DNA of 15,008 bases, taken from positions 1 to 15,008 of the forward strand of contig DMHI01000012.1 of the NCBI GenBank assembly GCA_003449515.1, given 5' to 3'. The notes below the pieces were generated by a model. That model was not told where the DNA came from. It made no database searches and saw nothing but the letters and a program-made list of their open reading frames with translations. This DNA is from Lysobacteraceae bacterium. GTDB lineage: Bacteria; Pseudomonadota; Gammaproteobacteria; Xanthomonadales; Xanthomonadaceae. Of the stretch, positions 5,864-12,502 are shown in pieces. A program made the position numbers and the translations under genes. Each line of letters opens with the position of its first letter. Positions within the stretch are counted from its first letter, which is position 1.

Positions 5864-7588
5864 TCAGCCGGCGTTCACCCGCGCCAGCCAGCGGTCGACT
5901 CCGGCGCGCTCGCGGCACTTCAGCAGCGCGCTGACTCGACGTTTCAGCCGGCCGAGGCTGGCGGCGCGGATCGCCTCGCGCACTTCGAGCACCGCGCCCG
6001 GGTGCACGCTGAAGTCGCGCAGCCCGAGCGCCAGCAGCAGGGGCACGTCGCGCGCGCTGGCGGCAAGCTCGCCGCAGACATGGATCGGCAGGCCGGCCTC
6101 GCGGGCCTGCGCGAACACCAGGTGCAGCAGGCGCAACACCGCCGGATGGCGCTCGCAGTACAGGCCGTCGAGCGCCTCATGCGTGCGGTCGGCGGCGAGC
6201 AGGTACTGCACGAGGTCATTGGTGCCGACGGCGGCGAAGTCGACGAGGTCGACGTAGTCGGCGAGCGTCAGCGCGGCCGCCGGCACTTCCACCATCACGC
6301 CGAAGGCGACGTGCTCGCCGATCGGCACGCCGTCGTCGCGCAGGCGTGCGGCCAGCGCCAGCAGCCGCGCTTTCACCGCTTCGATCTCCTCGCGCGCCGT
6401 CACCATCGGCACCAGCACCCGCACCGGGCCGAAGGCCGACGCCCGCAGCATCGCCCGCAACTGCGCGTCGAGCAGCATCGGCCGCGAGAGCGACAGCCGC
6501 ACGCCGCGCAGGCCGAGCGCCGGGTTCGGCTCGTTGCGCAGCGCGAGGCCGCTGCTGTCGGCCTTGTCGGCGCCGAGATCGAGCGTGCGCAGCGTCACCG
6601 GCTTGCCGGCCATGCCGAGCACGGCGTCGCGGTAGGCGCGGAACTGCTCGTCCTCGTCGGGCACGTCGGGGCGGCCCATGAACAGGAACTCGGTGCGGTA
6701 CAGGCCGACGCCGTCGCAGCCTGCGGCCAGCGCCTCGGCGATCTCCTCGCGGCGCTCGGCATTGGCGTACAGGCCGATATCGACACCGTCCTGCGTGCGC
6801 GTTGGCGCGCGCTTCAGCCGTTCGAGCTGGGCGCGCTTCTTCTCGATCTTCGCCTGCGTGGCGCGGTAGTGCGCGAGGTCATCGGCATGGGGCTCGACGA
6901 TCAGCAGGCCCTCGCGACCATCGACCAGCAGCGCGTCGCCATCGTTGACGTGCGACAGCGCATCGCTGCAACCCACCACCATCGGCAGATGCAGACCGCG
7001 GGCGATGATCGCGCTGTGCGACAGCGGGCTGCCGGTGCGGGTCACCACCGCGAGCAGTTGCTGGCGCGAGAGCTCGGCGAGTTCGGCCGGCGCGATGTCG
7101 TCGGCGATCAGGATCTCGCCGGCGAGCCCGAGTTGGCCATCGTCGTCGCGGCGATGCAGGGCGGCGTGCACGCGGCCGATGACGTGATCCAGATCGTCCA
7201 GTCGCGTGCGGAAATAGTCGTTGTCCATTGCCCGGAACACCGACGCCAGCCGATCGCGCTGCAGCTTCAGCGCGTAGTCGGCGGAGTAGCGGCCGATCTG
7301 GATCAGATCGCGCAGGCCGGCGCGCAGCTCGGGATCGTCGAGGATCAGCACATGCAGGTCGAGGAACTCGCCGATCTCCTGCGCCAGCGCGCCCTGCAGT
7401 TTGTTGCGCAGTCCGCCCAGCTCGTCGCGGGCGGCCTGCATCGCCGCATCGAGCTTGTGCAGCTCGCTGTCCACGGCCTCGGCGGCGATGGTCTCCTCGG
7501 ACAGCGTCAGCACGTGCGGATGGCGCACGCGGGCGCGGCCGAGCGCCAGCCCCTTCGACGCGCCGACGCCGGCCAGTGCACGCCGCAT
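5864..7588 (-). CDS. ptsI: PTS enzyme I (phosphoenolpyruvate-protein phosphotransferase)
   Basis: A 574-residue enzyme I, which takes phosphate from PEP onto a histidine and passes it to HPr. The N-terminal HPr-binding/phosphohistidine domain carries the active His191 in GSPLSHSAIIARGLHLP. The C-terminal PEP-binding barrel shows GLYRTEFLFM (295-304), RTLDLGADK (334-342), GTNDLVQYLLAADR (455-468) and the catalytic Cys505 in HVCGELA. There is no N-terminal GAF domain, so it is a standard EI and not the nitrogen-PTS version PtsP. Its ATG overlaps the ptsH stop by one base (TGATG), so the two are coupled. It is the last gene of the ptsH-ptsI run; the convergent lipoprotein gene begins four bases beyond its stop. 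With no EIIB/EIIC genes nearby, its output is probably regulatory. Confidence 0.97.
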   Translation of the reverse strand: MRRALAGVGASKGLALGRARVRHPHVLTLSEETIAAEAVDSELHKLDAAMQAARDELGGLRNKLQGALAQEIGEFLDLHVLILDDPELRAGLRDLIQIGRYSADYALKLQRDRLASVFRAMDNDYFRTRLDDLDHVIGRVHAALHRRDDDGQLGLAGEILIADDIAPAELAELSRQQLLAVVTRTGSPLSHSAIIARGLHLPMVVGCSDALSHVNDGDALLVDGREGLLIVEPHADDLAHYRATQAKIEKKRAQLERLKRAPTRTQDGVDIGLYANAERREEIAEALAAGCDGVGLYRTEFLFMGRPDVPDEDEQFRAYRDAVLGMAGKPVTLRTLDLGADKADSSGLALRNEPNPALGLRGVRLSLSRPMLLDAQLRAMLRASAFGPVRVLVPMVTAREEIEAVKARLLALAARLRDDGVPIGEHVAFGVMVEVPAAALTLADYVDLVDFAAVGTNDLVQYLLAADRTHEALDGLYCERHPAVLRLLHLVFAQAREAGLPIHVCGELAASARDVPLLLALGLRDFSVHPGAVLEVREAIRAASLGRLKRRVSALLKCRERAGVDRWLARVNAG

Positions 7589-7857
7589 CAGCTTTCCTCG
7601 TCGAAGCGGCGGGCGAACAGCGCTTCCGCCGCCGCCATCGCTTCGGCCTCGTCGGGGCCGTCGGTGCGCAGCGTGACGCTGCTGCCCTGGCCGGCCGCCA
7701 GCAGCAGCACGCCCATGATCGACTTCGCGTTCACCTCGCGCCCCGAGCCGACCAGCGTGGCCTGCGCCTTGAAGCCGGCGAGCAGTTGCACCAGCTTGGC
7801 CGAGGCCCGCGCATGCAGACCAAGGCGGTTGATCACCGGGATCTGCCGCTCAAGCAT
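7588..7857 (-). CDS. ptsH: Phosphocarrier protein HPr
   Basis: An 89-residue HPr. The EI-dependent phosphorylation site is His15 in NRLGLHARAS. Ser46 in EVNAKSIMGVLLLAAGQG is the regulatory site phosphorylated by HPr kinase, and an hprK gene lies about 1.3 kb upstream on the same strand, so both kinds of phosphorylation are likely here. The frame stays open upstream, but the ATG at 7857 gives the standard family length and numbering and has a GAGG-containing leader. It is eight bases after the EIIA gene stop and overlaps ptsI by one base, forming a compact EIIA-ptsH-ptsI unit. It would sit between EI and the two EIIA proteins encoded in this window. Confidence 0.96.
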   Translation of the reverse strand: MLERQIPVINRLGLHARASAKLVQLLAGFKAQATLVGSGREVNAKSIMGVLLLAAGQGSSVTLRTDGPDEAEAMAAAEALFARRFDEES

Positions 7858-7865
7858 CGGAGGCC

Positions 7866-8258
7866 TCACGCATCGTCGAGCACCACGCCGTTGCGGCCGC
7901 CGTTGGCGGCGGTGCGCGCCAGGTCGTCGAGGCTCTGGTCGCCGTAGTTCATCACCCGCAGCAGCATCGGCAGCGACAGCCCGGCCACCCGCCGGCACGG
8001 CGCGGCGATCTGCGTGAGCTGGTGCGCCAGGCGCGCCGGCGAGGCCCCGTAGACGTCGGTGAGGATCAGGGCGCCGTCCTCGCCCATCACCTTCTTCAGT
8101 GCGGCACTGGCGCGCGGCAGTTGCGCCGTCAGGTCGGCGTCGAACGCCAGGTCGAAGGCGCGCGCCTCGAGCGGCAGCCGGCCGAGCAGGCGCGATGCCG
8201 TGTCGAGCAGGGCGCTGCCGACGCCGGGATGGGTGACGAGAAGGATGCCAACGGCCAT
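7866..8258 (-). CDS. PTS EIIA protein, mannose/sorbose family (regulatory, stand-alone)
   Basis: A 130-residue single-domain EIIA of the mannose-family fold. MAVGILLVTHPGVGSALLD places the phosphorylatable His at residue 10, the usual site. The second conserved element LTDVYGASPA (66-75) and GLSLPMLLRVMNY (93-105) follow. Mannose-type permeases normally need EIIB, EIIC and EIID partners, and none is present, so this domain is likely a phosphate sink or regulator, as described for incomplete PTS systems of other proteobacteria. The start at 8258 is supported by AAGG eight bases upstream and by family length. It is followed eight bases later by ptsH. An 83-base gap separates it from rapZ, the largest break in this gene run apart from that between rpoN and hpf. 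Confidence 0.92.
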   Translation of the reverse strand: MAVGILLVTHPGVGSALLDTASRLLGRLPLEARAFDLAFDADLTAQLPRASAALKKVMGEDGALILTDVYGASPARLAHQLTQIAAPCRRVAGLSLPMLLRVMNYGDQSLDDLARTAANGGRNGVVLDDA

Positions 8259-8265
8259 ACGCCGA

Positions 8266-8296
8266 ACCTTAGCAAACCGTCGTGGCGCGCCGGCAA
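8266..8296 (-). promoter_or_regulatory. Candidate promoter for the EIIA-ptsH-ptsI unit
   Basis: Read on the minus strand, TAAGGT (8271-8266) preceded by TGC forms an extended -10 pattern (TGnTAnnnT). TTGCCG at 8296-8291 is a partial -35 match at a long 19-base spacing. The -10 lies seven bases before the EIIA ATG, so the transcript would start at about the first codon. However, the same AAGG (8270-8267) is well placed as a ribosome-binding site if transcription starts further upstream, so the two readings compete. The region is otherwise very GC-rich, so this AT-containing island stands out. Confidence 0.35.
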
Positions 8297-8314
8297 GCAC
8301 CGCGGCACCGGCGC
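8287..8314. repeat. Inverted repeat in the rapZ-EIIA gap
   Basis: GCGCCGG (8287-8293) is matched by its reverse complement CCGGCGC (8308-8314), giving a 7-bp perfect stem with a 14-base loop. A second, smaller GC stem, GCCC-GCTC-GGGC, occupies 8313-8324. Both lie between the rapZ stop and the EIIA start. Neither is followed by a T-run on the minus strand, so a textbook intrinsic terminator is not supported, but a structured RNA segment slowing or ending read-through from rapZ is possible. In such GC-rich DNA a 7-bp stem can also arise by chance. Confidence 0.3.
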
Positions 8315-8341
8315 CCGCTCGGGCCGCAACCGGTCGCGGCG

Positions 8342-9202
8342 TCACTCCAGTTCGCGGTGGTAGGTGAGCGCATCCTCTCGCCCGCGCTCGCGGAAGTGCG
8401 TGGCCAGCGTCTCGGCGAGGTAGACCGAGCGATGCCGGCCGCCGGTGCAACCGAAGGCGATCGAGAGGTAGCTGCGCGTCTCCGACTCGAAGCGCGGCAG
8501 CCAGCGATCGACGAAGCCGCGCACCTCGGCCACGTACTCCTGCACCTCGGCGATGCCGGCGAAGTGCTCCTGGATCAGGGCGTCGCGGCCGGTGAGCGGG
8601 CGCAGCGCCGGATCCCAGTGCGGGTTCGGCAGGCAGCGGGTGTCGAAGACGAAGTCGGCATCCACCGGCAGCCCGCGCTTGTAGGCGAAGCTCTCGAACA
8701 GCAGGGTCAGGCCCGGCCGCCGGCCCGCCTCGAGATCGGTGATGACGCGCTTGCGCAGTTGGTGGACGTTGAGCGCGGTGGTGTCGAACACGTGGTCGGC
8801 CAGCGCACGCACCGGACGCAGCACCTGGCGCTCCAGCGCGATGGCGTCGGGCAGGGCCAGGCCAAGCTGCGACAGCGGGTGGCGGCGGCGGGTGTCGGAA
8901 TAGCGCTTCACCAGCGTCGCGTCGGCGGCGTCGAAGAACACCAGCCGGTGCTGGTAGCCGCGCGCGCCGACGGCGGAAAGCCATTCGCCGATGTTGCCGA
9001 GGTCGGCATGGTGGTTGCGCACGTCGATGCCCACCGCGAGGCTCTGGTGGGCGTCGTTCGCTCCCACGCTGTCGACGAAGGCCGGCAGCAGATCGGCCGG
9101 CAGGTTGTCGACGCAGTAGTAGCCGAGGTCCTCGAGTGTGCGCAGGGCAACGGTCTTGCCGGCACCGGAGAGGCCGGAGACGACGGTGAGCGAGCGGCTC
9201 AT
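8342..9202 (-). CDS. rapZ: RapZ, RNase adapter/nucleotide-binding protein
   Basis: A 286-residue RapZ (YvcJ/YhbJ) family protein. Walker A GLSGAGKT is at 10-17, followed by the family stretch LGYYCVDNLPADLLP (26-40). The C-terminal domain carries FGCTGGRHRSVYLAE (250-264), the proposed metabolite-binding region. In E. coli RapZ controls amino-sugar precursor synthesis by presenting the small RNA GlmZ to RNase E and senses GlcN6P. The frame is open far upstream, but the ATG at 9202 puts the P-loop at its usual distance and overlaps the hprK stop (ATGA). The chain ends at HRELE and lacks the basic KRKP tail that in E. coli contributes to RNA binding. No glmY/glmZ-like RNA was seen, so its targets here may differ. 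Confidence 0.95.
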   Translation of the reverse strand: MSRSLTVVSGLSGAGKTVALRTLEDLGYYCVDNLPADLLPAFVDSVGANDAHQSLAVGIDVRNHHADLGNIGEWLSAVGARGYQHRLVFFDAADATLVKRYSDTRRRHPLSQLGLALPDAIALERQVLRPVRALADHVFDTTALNVHQLRKRVITDLEAGRRPGLTLLFESFAYKRGLPVDADFVFDTRCLPNPHWDPALRPLTGRDALIQEHFAGIAEVQEYVAEVRGFVDRWLPRFESETRSYLSIAFGCTGGRHRSVYLAETLATHFRERGREDALTYHRELE

Positions 9203-10152
9203 GGCGCGGCCTTGTCGAGCATGGCCGAATGCCGGGCGAGGAAGGCCGCCGCCGGATCGTCGCCCTTGGCGCGCAGGATGTGCAGGCGCGCCGCGGCCTC
9301 GGTGAGCACGGCGAGGTTGCGGCCCGCGGCCACCGGCAGGTTGAACACCGGCACGTCGAGTCCGAGCACGGGCCGCGCGGCGGTTTCGCCGGTGAGCCGC
9401 GACAGACCTTCCACGTCGACCGTCTCGCCGGGACGCACCAGGTGGACGATCAGGCGCAGGTACTTGTTCCGCTTCACCGCGGTGTCGCCGAACATCTGGC
9501 GGATGTTCATGATGCCCAAGCCCCGCACTTCCAGCAGGTCCTGCAGCAGCTCCGGGCAGGTGCCGTCGAGCACATCGGGCGCGATCTGGGTGAACTCGGG
9601 GGCATCGTCGGCGACGAGGCGATGGCCGCGCGAGATCAGCTCCAGCGCCAGTTCGCTCTTGCCGAGGCCCGACTCGCCGGTGATCAGCACGCCGATCGAG
9701 TAGATCTCCATGAACACGCCATGCAGGGTGAGGCGCGGCGCGAGCTCGCGGGCCATCACGTACTGCAGCTGCGAAAGCAGTTCGTGCCCGGCCTGCGGCG
9801 AGATCCACAGCGGCGTGGCGGATTCCTCGGCCACCTCGCGCAGGTCGGTGGGGCAGCCCTGGTCGCGGGTGATCACCAGCGCCAGTGGACCGAAGCCGAC
9901 GATCTTCTGCAGGGTCTCCCAGCGCAGCCGGGCGTCGAGCGAATCGAGCCATTGCAGTTCCTCGCGCCCGAGGATCTGCAGCTTGTTCGGATGGATGACG
10001 TTGAGGTAGCCCACCAGCGACGGCCGCCGCGTGCGGTGCTCCTCGGCTTCGAGCGCGCGCTCACTCCCGGCCTGGCCGGCCAGCCAGCGCAGGCCGAGGC
10101 GCTCGCGCTGCTGGGCGAACAGCTCGCGGGCGCTGAGGCGACGCGGCAGCAT
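9199..10152 (-). CDS. hprK: HPr kinase/phosphorylase
   Basis: A 317-residue bifunctional HprK/P that phosphorylates HPr on Ser46 and removes that phosphate. The N-terminal domain (1-130) includes RRPSLVGYLNVIHPNKLQILG. The kinase domain has the conserved LHGVF (His144), the P-loop GESGLGKSE (159-167), HRLVADDAPEF with Asp182/Asp183, and the family signature EVRGLGIMNIR (208-218). The sequence closely follows what I recall of Xanthomonas HprK (ARELFAQQRERLGLRW near the N-terminus). It lies 12 bases after ptsN and overlaps rapZ by four bases. No Shine-Dalgarno sequence is obvious before the ATG, so translation may depend on coupling with ptsN. The target serine is present in the ptsH of this window. 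Confidence 0.97.
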   Translation of the reverse strand: MLPRRLSARELFAQQRERLGLRWLAGQAGSERALEAEEHRTRRPSLVGYLNVIHPNKLQILGREELQWLDSLDARLRWETLQKIVGFGPLALVITRDQGCPTDLREVAEESATPLWISPQAGHELLSQLQYVMARELAPRLTLHGVFMEIYSIGVLITGESGLGKSELALELISRGHRLVADDAPEFTQIAPDVLDGTCPELLQDLLEVRGLGIMNIRQMFGDTAVKRNKYLRLIVHLVRPGETVDVEGLSRLTGETAARPVLGLDVPVFNLPVAAGRNLAVLTEAAARLHILRAKGDDPAAAFLARHSAMLDKAAP

Positions 10153-10164
10153 GCGGCGCGGCCG

Positions 10165-10635
10165 TCAGGCCGGGGCCGAATGGCCGGAGCGCCAATCGGC
10201 CAGCAGGTGGTACAGCGCCTCGCTGTCGGGGGCGGTTCGCAGCCGCGCGCGGAAGTCCTCGTCGGCGAACATCTCGGCAAGCTGGGCGAGCAGCACGAGA
10301 TGCTGCTGGGTGAAGTGCTCGGGCACCGCCAGCGCGAACAGCAGATCGACCGGCTCGCCGTCACCGGCACCGAAATCGACCGGCTCCGACAGCCGCAGCA
10401 CGGCGCCGGTCGCGACGCTGATCGACGCGCTGCGTCCGTGCGGGATGGCCACGCCGTGGCCGAGGCCGGTGCTGCCGAGGCGCTCGCGCTGGCACAGGCT
10501 GTCGAATAGGGCGCGCTCCCGCTCGGCATCGCCGTCGGCGAGCCGCTGCGCGAGGAGTTCGAGGAGGCGTTTCTTGCTTGAGGCCTTGGCGCCCGCGTGC
10601 ACACGCGCGGGCGCCAGGAGGTCGAGGAGGTGCAT
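10165..10635 (-). CDS. ptsN: PtsN, nitrogen-regulatory EIIA (EIIA-Ntr)
   Basis: A 156-residue EIIA of the fructose/nitrogen family. GLGHGVAIPHGRSAS (58-72) contains the phosphorylation site His66, and PVDLLFALAVPEHFTQQHL (about 95-113) is the second family segment. EIIA-Ntr normally has no sugar role; depending on phosphorylation it controls potassium transport, sigma-54 related functions and, in several bacteria, envelope stress. Its place downstream of rpoN and hpf is the classic proteobacterial arrangement. In enterics PtsN is fed by PtsP and NPr; here the only visible donors are the standard EI and HPr encoded downstream. A 41-base gap separates it from hpf, and 12 bases separate it from hprK. 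Confidence 0.95.
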   Translation of the reverse strand: MHLLDLLAPARVHAGAKASSKKRLLELLAQRLADGDAERERALFDSLCQRERLGSTGLGHGVAIPHGRSASISVATGAVLRLSEPVDFGAGDGEPVDLLFALAVPEHFTQQHLVLLAQLAEMFADEDFRARLRTAPDSEALYHLLADWRSGHSAPA

Positions 10636-10676
10636 GTGATGGGACAGGTGGTGCGATGACGCCCAGGGCGCCGGGT

Positions 10677-11003
10677 TCAGCCGAAACTGCCGTTGCGGGT
10701 GGCCGATTCGCCGCGGTGGTGGTCGGTCATGCGCTCCTTCTCCTTCAGCACGATGCGGTCGAGCTTGTCGACCAGCAGATCGATCGCCGCGTACATGTCG
10801 GCGGCCGATGCCTCGGCGTGCAGGGCCTTGCCGCGCGGTGTGAGCGTGGCTTCGGCCTTCTGCTGCAGCTTGTCGACCGACAGCAGCACACGGACCTCGA
10901 GGTGATGGTCGAAGTGGCGCGCGACCCGTTCGAGCTTCGATGTCACGAAATCCTTCAGGGCCGGCGTGATCTCGATCTGATGGCCGTTCACTTCAAGGCG
11001 CAT
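10677..11003 (-). CDS. hpf: Ribosome hibernation-promoting factor (short HPF/YfiA family)
   Basis: A 108-residue short-form HPF, which binds the 30S decoding region of idle ribosomes and helps form inactive dimers in stationary phase. MRLEVNGHQIEITPALKDFV is the standard opening, with LSVDKLQQKAEATL in the middle strand and DMYAAIDLLVDKLDRIVLK (69-87) as the conserved helix. It lacks the extra C-terminal dimerisation domain of long HPF. The frame is open 90 bases further upstream, but the ATG at 11003 matches the family start and has a strong GAGGAG ribosome-binding site nine bases before it. It lies 112 bases downstream of rpoN, and that gap carries a GC-rich hairpin that may affect its expression separately from rpoN. 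Confidence 0.95.
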   Translation of the reverse strand: MRLEVNGHQIEITPALKDFVTSKLERVARHFDHHLEVRVLLSVDKLQQKAEATLTPRGKALHAEASAADMYAAIDLLVDKLDRIVLKEKERMTDHHRGESATRNGSFG

Positions 11004-11012
11004 GGGCGCGGA

Positions 11013-11018
11013 CTCCTC
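11013..11018 (-). promoter_or_regulatory. Strong ribosome-binding site of hpf (GAGGAG)
   Basis: On the minus strand GAGGAG ends nine bases before the hpf ATG at 11003. It is the best Shine-Dalgarno match I found among the minus-strand genes, several of which have none and rely on start/stop overlaps. It decides the hpf start over the upstream in-frame codons and suggests that hpf is translated efficiently on its own. Confidence 0.65.
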
Positions 11019-11055
11019 GCTTCGGAAAAACGAACCGTTGTCGAGGGCCAGCATA

Positions 11056-11076
11056 CGCCCCCCGGGTGGGGGGGCG
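11056..11076. repeat. Perfect GC hairpin in the rpoN-hpf gap
   Basis: CGCCCCCC (11056-11063) pairs with GGGGGGCG (11069-11076), an 8-bp perfect stem with the 5-base loop GGGTG. It lies about 50 bases upstream of the hpf start. On the minus-strand transcript it is followed by TATGCTGG and not by a T-run, so it is not a textbook terminator. It could reduce read-through from rpoN or protect a processed hpf-containing transcript at its 5' end. It is the most stable simple hairpin I saw in the intergenic DNA of the window. Confidence 0.6.
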
Positions 11077-11115
11077 AAGGGGACCTGCGTCAAATTTCAC
11101 GTGCTTCCACCGGAT

Positions 11116-12495
11116 TCAGCGCGGGCCGCGCTCGGAAGAGGGCGGGAGGCCCAGTCCCTCGCGGTACTTGGCCACCGTGCGTCGCGCCACGTTCACGCCC
11201 GCCGCCTTCAGCGCGTCGGCCAGTGCCTGGTCCGAGAGCGGCCGGGCCGGCGGTTCGCTGTCGATCAGCTTGCGGATCATCGCCTGCACCGCGGTCGAGG
11301 CGGCGGCGCCGCCGTGCTCGGTGGCCACGCCGGAATTGAAGAAGAACTTGAACTCGAAGGTGCCGCGGGGCGTGCGCAGGTACTTGCGCGTGGTGGCGCG
11401 CGAGATCGTCGATTCGTGCAGGTGCAGGGGCTCGGCCAGCTCGCGCAGCGTGAGCGGACGCATCGCCTCCGGCCCGTGGTCGAGGAAGGCGCTCTGCGCG
11501 CGGACGATGGCCTCGGCCACCCGCTGCAGGGTGTCGCCACGACTTTCGAGCGCCTTGATCAGCCAGCGGGCCTCCTGCAACTGGCCGCGCAGGTAGGTGT
11601 CGTCGTCGCGGCTGCAGTGGCCGATCAGGCGCTGGTAGTGCGCGTTCAGCCGCAGCGCGCTCGCGCTTCGCGCCATCCGCACGCGCCAGACGCCGCGCTG
11701 CTTGATGGCGATGGCGTCGGGCTGCACGTACTCGGCGGGCGCACCACCGAAGCGAGCGCCCGGCTTGGGATCGAGCGACTTCAGCAGGGCCACCGCTTCG
11801 GCCAATGCCCCGGGCTCGACCGCGAGGCCGGCGGCCAGCTTGTCCGGGCGCTGCCGGGCGACGGCATCGAGGTGTCCGGCAGCCAACCGGCGCGCCAAGG
11901 CAAGGCCGGGGGTGTCCTCGGAAAGTGGCGCGAGCTGCAACGCGAGGCACTCGCCGAGGTCGCGCGCGCCGCAGCCCAGCGGGTCGAACTGCTGCACCAG
12001 TCGCAGCAGCGCCCGCACCTCGTCGAGCGTCACCGCCAGCGTGGCCGGCAGGGCGGCGGGAAGCGCCCCCAGCGGCTCGCGCAGGTAGCCGTCGTCGTCG
12101 AGCGCATCGATCACCGCCTCGCCGATGGCCGCGTCGCGCGCCGAATGCACGCTCATGCGCAACTGCCAGCGCAGGTGCTCGTGCAGACCGGTCTCGGCAC
12201 CGGTCTCGGGCCGCTCGCGCTCGTCATCGTCGTGGCCGTCGCGCACCGGCGGCCCATCGTCGCCCAGCGCCCACTCCTCGTCGGTGTGGACTTCGGCGCT
12301 GTCGGTGTCGTCGATGGCTCCGCTCCCGCCCTCGTCGCCCGGCTCGGCAAGCTCGAGCAGCGGGTTGCTCTCCACCGCGGCCTGCAGTTCGGCCTCCAGT
12401 TCGAGCTGCGAAAGCTGCAGCAGCCGGATGGCCTGACGCAGCTGCGGCGTGAGCGCGAGGCCGGTGCCCAGCTTGGCCTGCAGGGCGGCCTTCAT
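11116..12495 (-). CDS. rpoN: RNA polymerase sigma-54 factor
   Basis: A 459-residue sigma-54, which directs RNA polymerase to -24/-12 promoters and needs an enhancer-binding ATPase. The N-terminal region I shows LGTGLALTPQLRQAIRLLQLS, the activator-response region. An acidic linker follows (about 50-110, with DDGPPVRDGHDDDERE). The core-binding and DNA-binding parts include LHLHESTISRATTRKYLRTP and GTFEFKFFF. The C-terminal RpoN box ARRTVAKYRE (437-446) reads the -24 element. ATG at 12495 is chosen; a GTG directly before it (12498) would add one residue. It starts seven bases after the lptB stop, the usual lptB-rpoN neighbourhood. In pilus-bearing relatives sigma-54 often controls pilin and flagellar genes; no -24/-12 site was recognised in this window. 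Confidence 0.97.
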   Translation of the reverse strand: MKAALQAKLGTGLALTPQLRQAIRLLQLSQLELEAELQAAVESNPLLELAEPGDEGGSGAIDDTDSAEVHTDEEWALGDDGPPVRDGHDDDERERPETGAETGLHEHLRWQLRMSVHSARDAAIGEAVIDALDDDGYLREPLGALPAALPATLAVTLDEVRALLRLVQQFDPLGCGARDLGECLALQLAPLSEDTPGLALARRLAAGHLDAVARQRPDKLAAGLAVEPGALAEAVALLKSLDPKPGARFGGAPAEYVQPDAIAIKQRGVWRVRMARSASALRLNAHYQRLIGHCSRDDDTYLRGQLQEARWLIKALESRGDTLQRVAEAIVRAQSAFLDHGPEAMRPLTLRELAEPLHLHESTISRATTRKYLRTPRGTFEFKFFFNSGVATEHGGAAASTAVQAMIRKLIDSEPPARPLSDQALADALKAAGVNVARRTVAKYREGLGLPPSSERGPR

Positions 12496-12502
12496 CACCG
12501 GC

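Noticed and set aside
5756..8017. 753-codon open frame on the plus strand opposite ptsI, ptsH and EIIA
   Set aside because: Mirror of well-identified minus-strand genes, low-complexity Gln/Arg/His-rich translation, no recognisable domain and no ribosome-binding site.
8282..9703. Plus-strand open frame opposite rapZ and hprK, with others at 9229-10509 and 11002-12513
   Set aside because: All are antisense shadows of rapZ, hprK, ptsN and rpoN in GC-rich DNA, with no family motif.
11004..11115. Sigma-54 promoter (-24/-12) in front of hpf
   Set aside because: I looked for TGGCA-N7-TGC on the minus strand; TGGCCCTCGAC is present, but no GC/TGC falls at the right distance.
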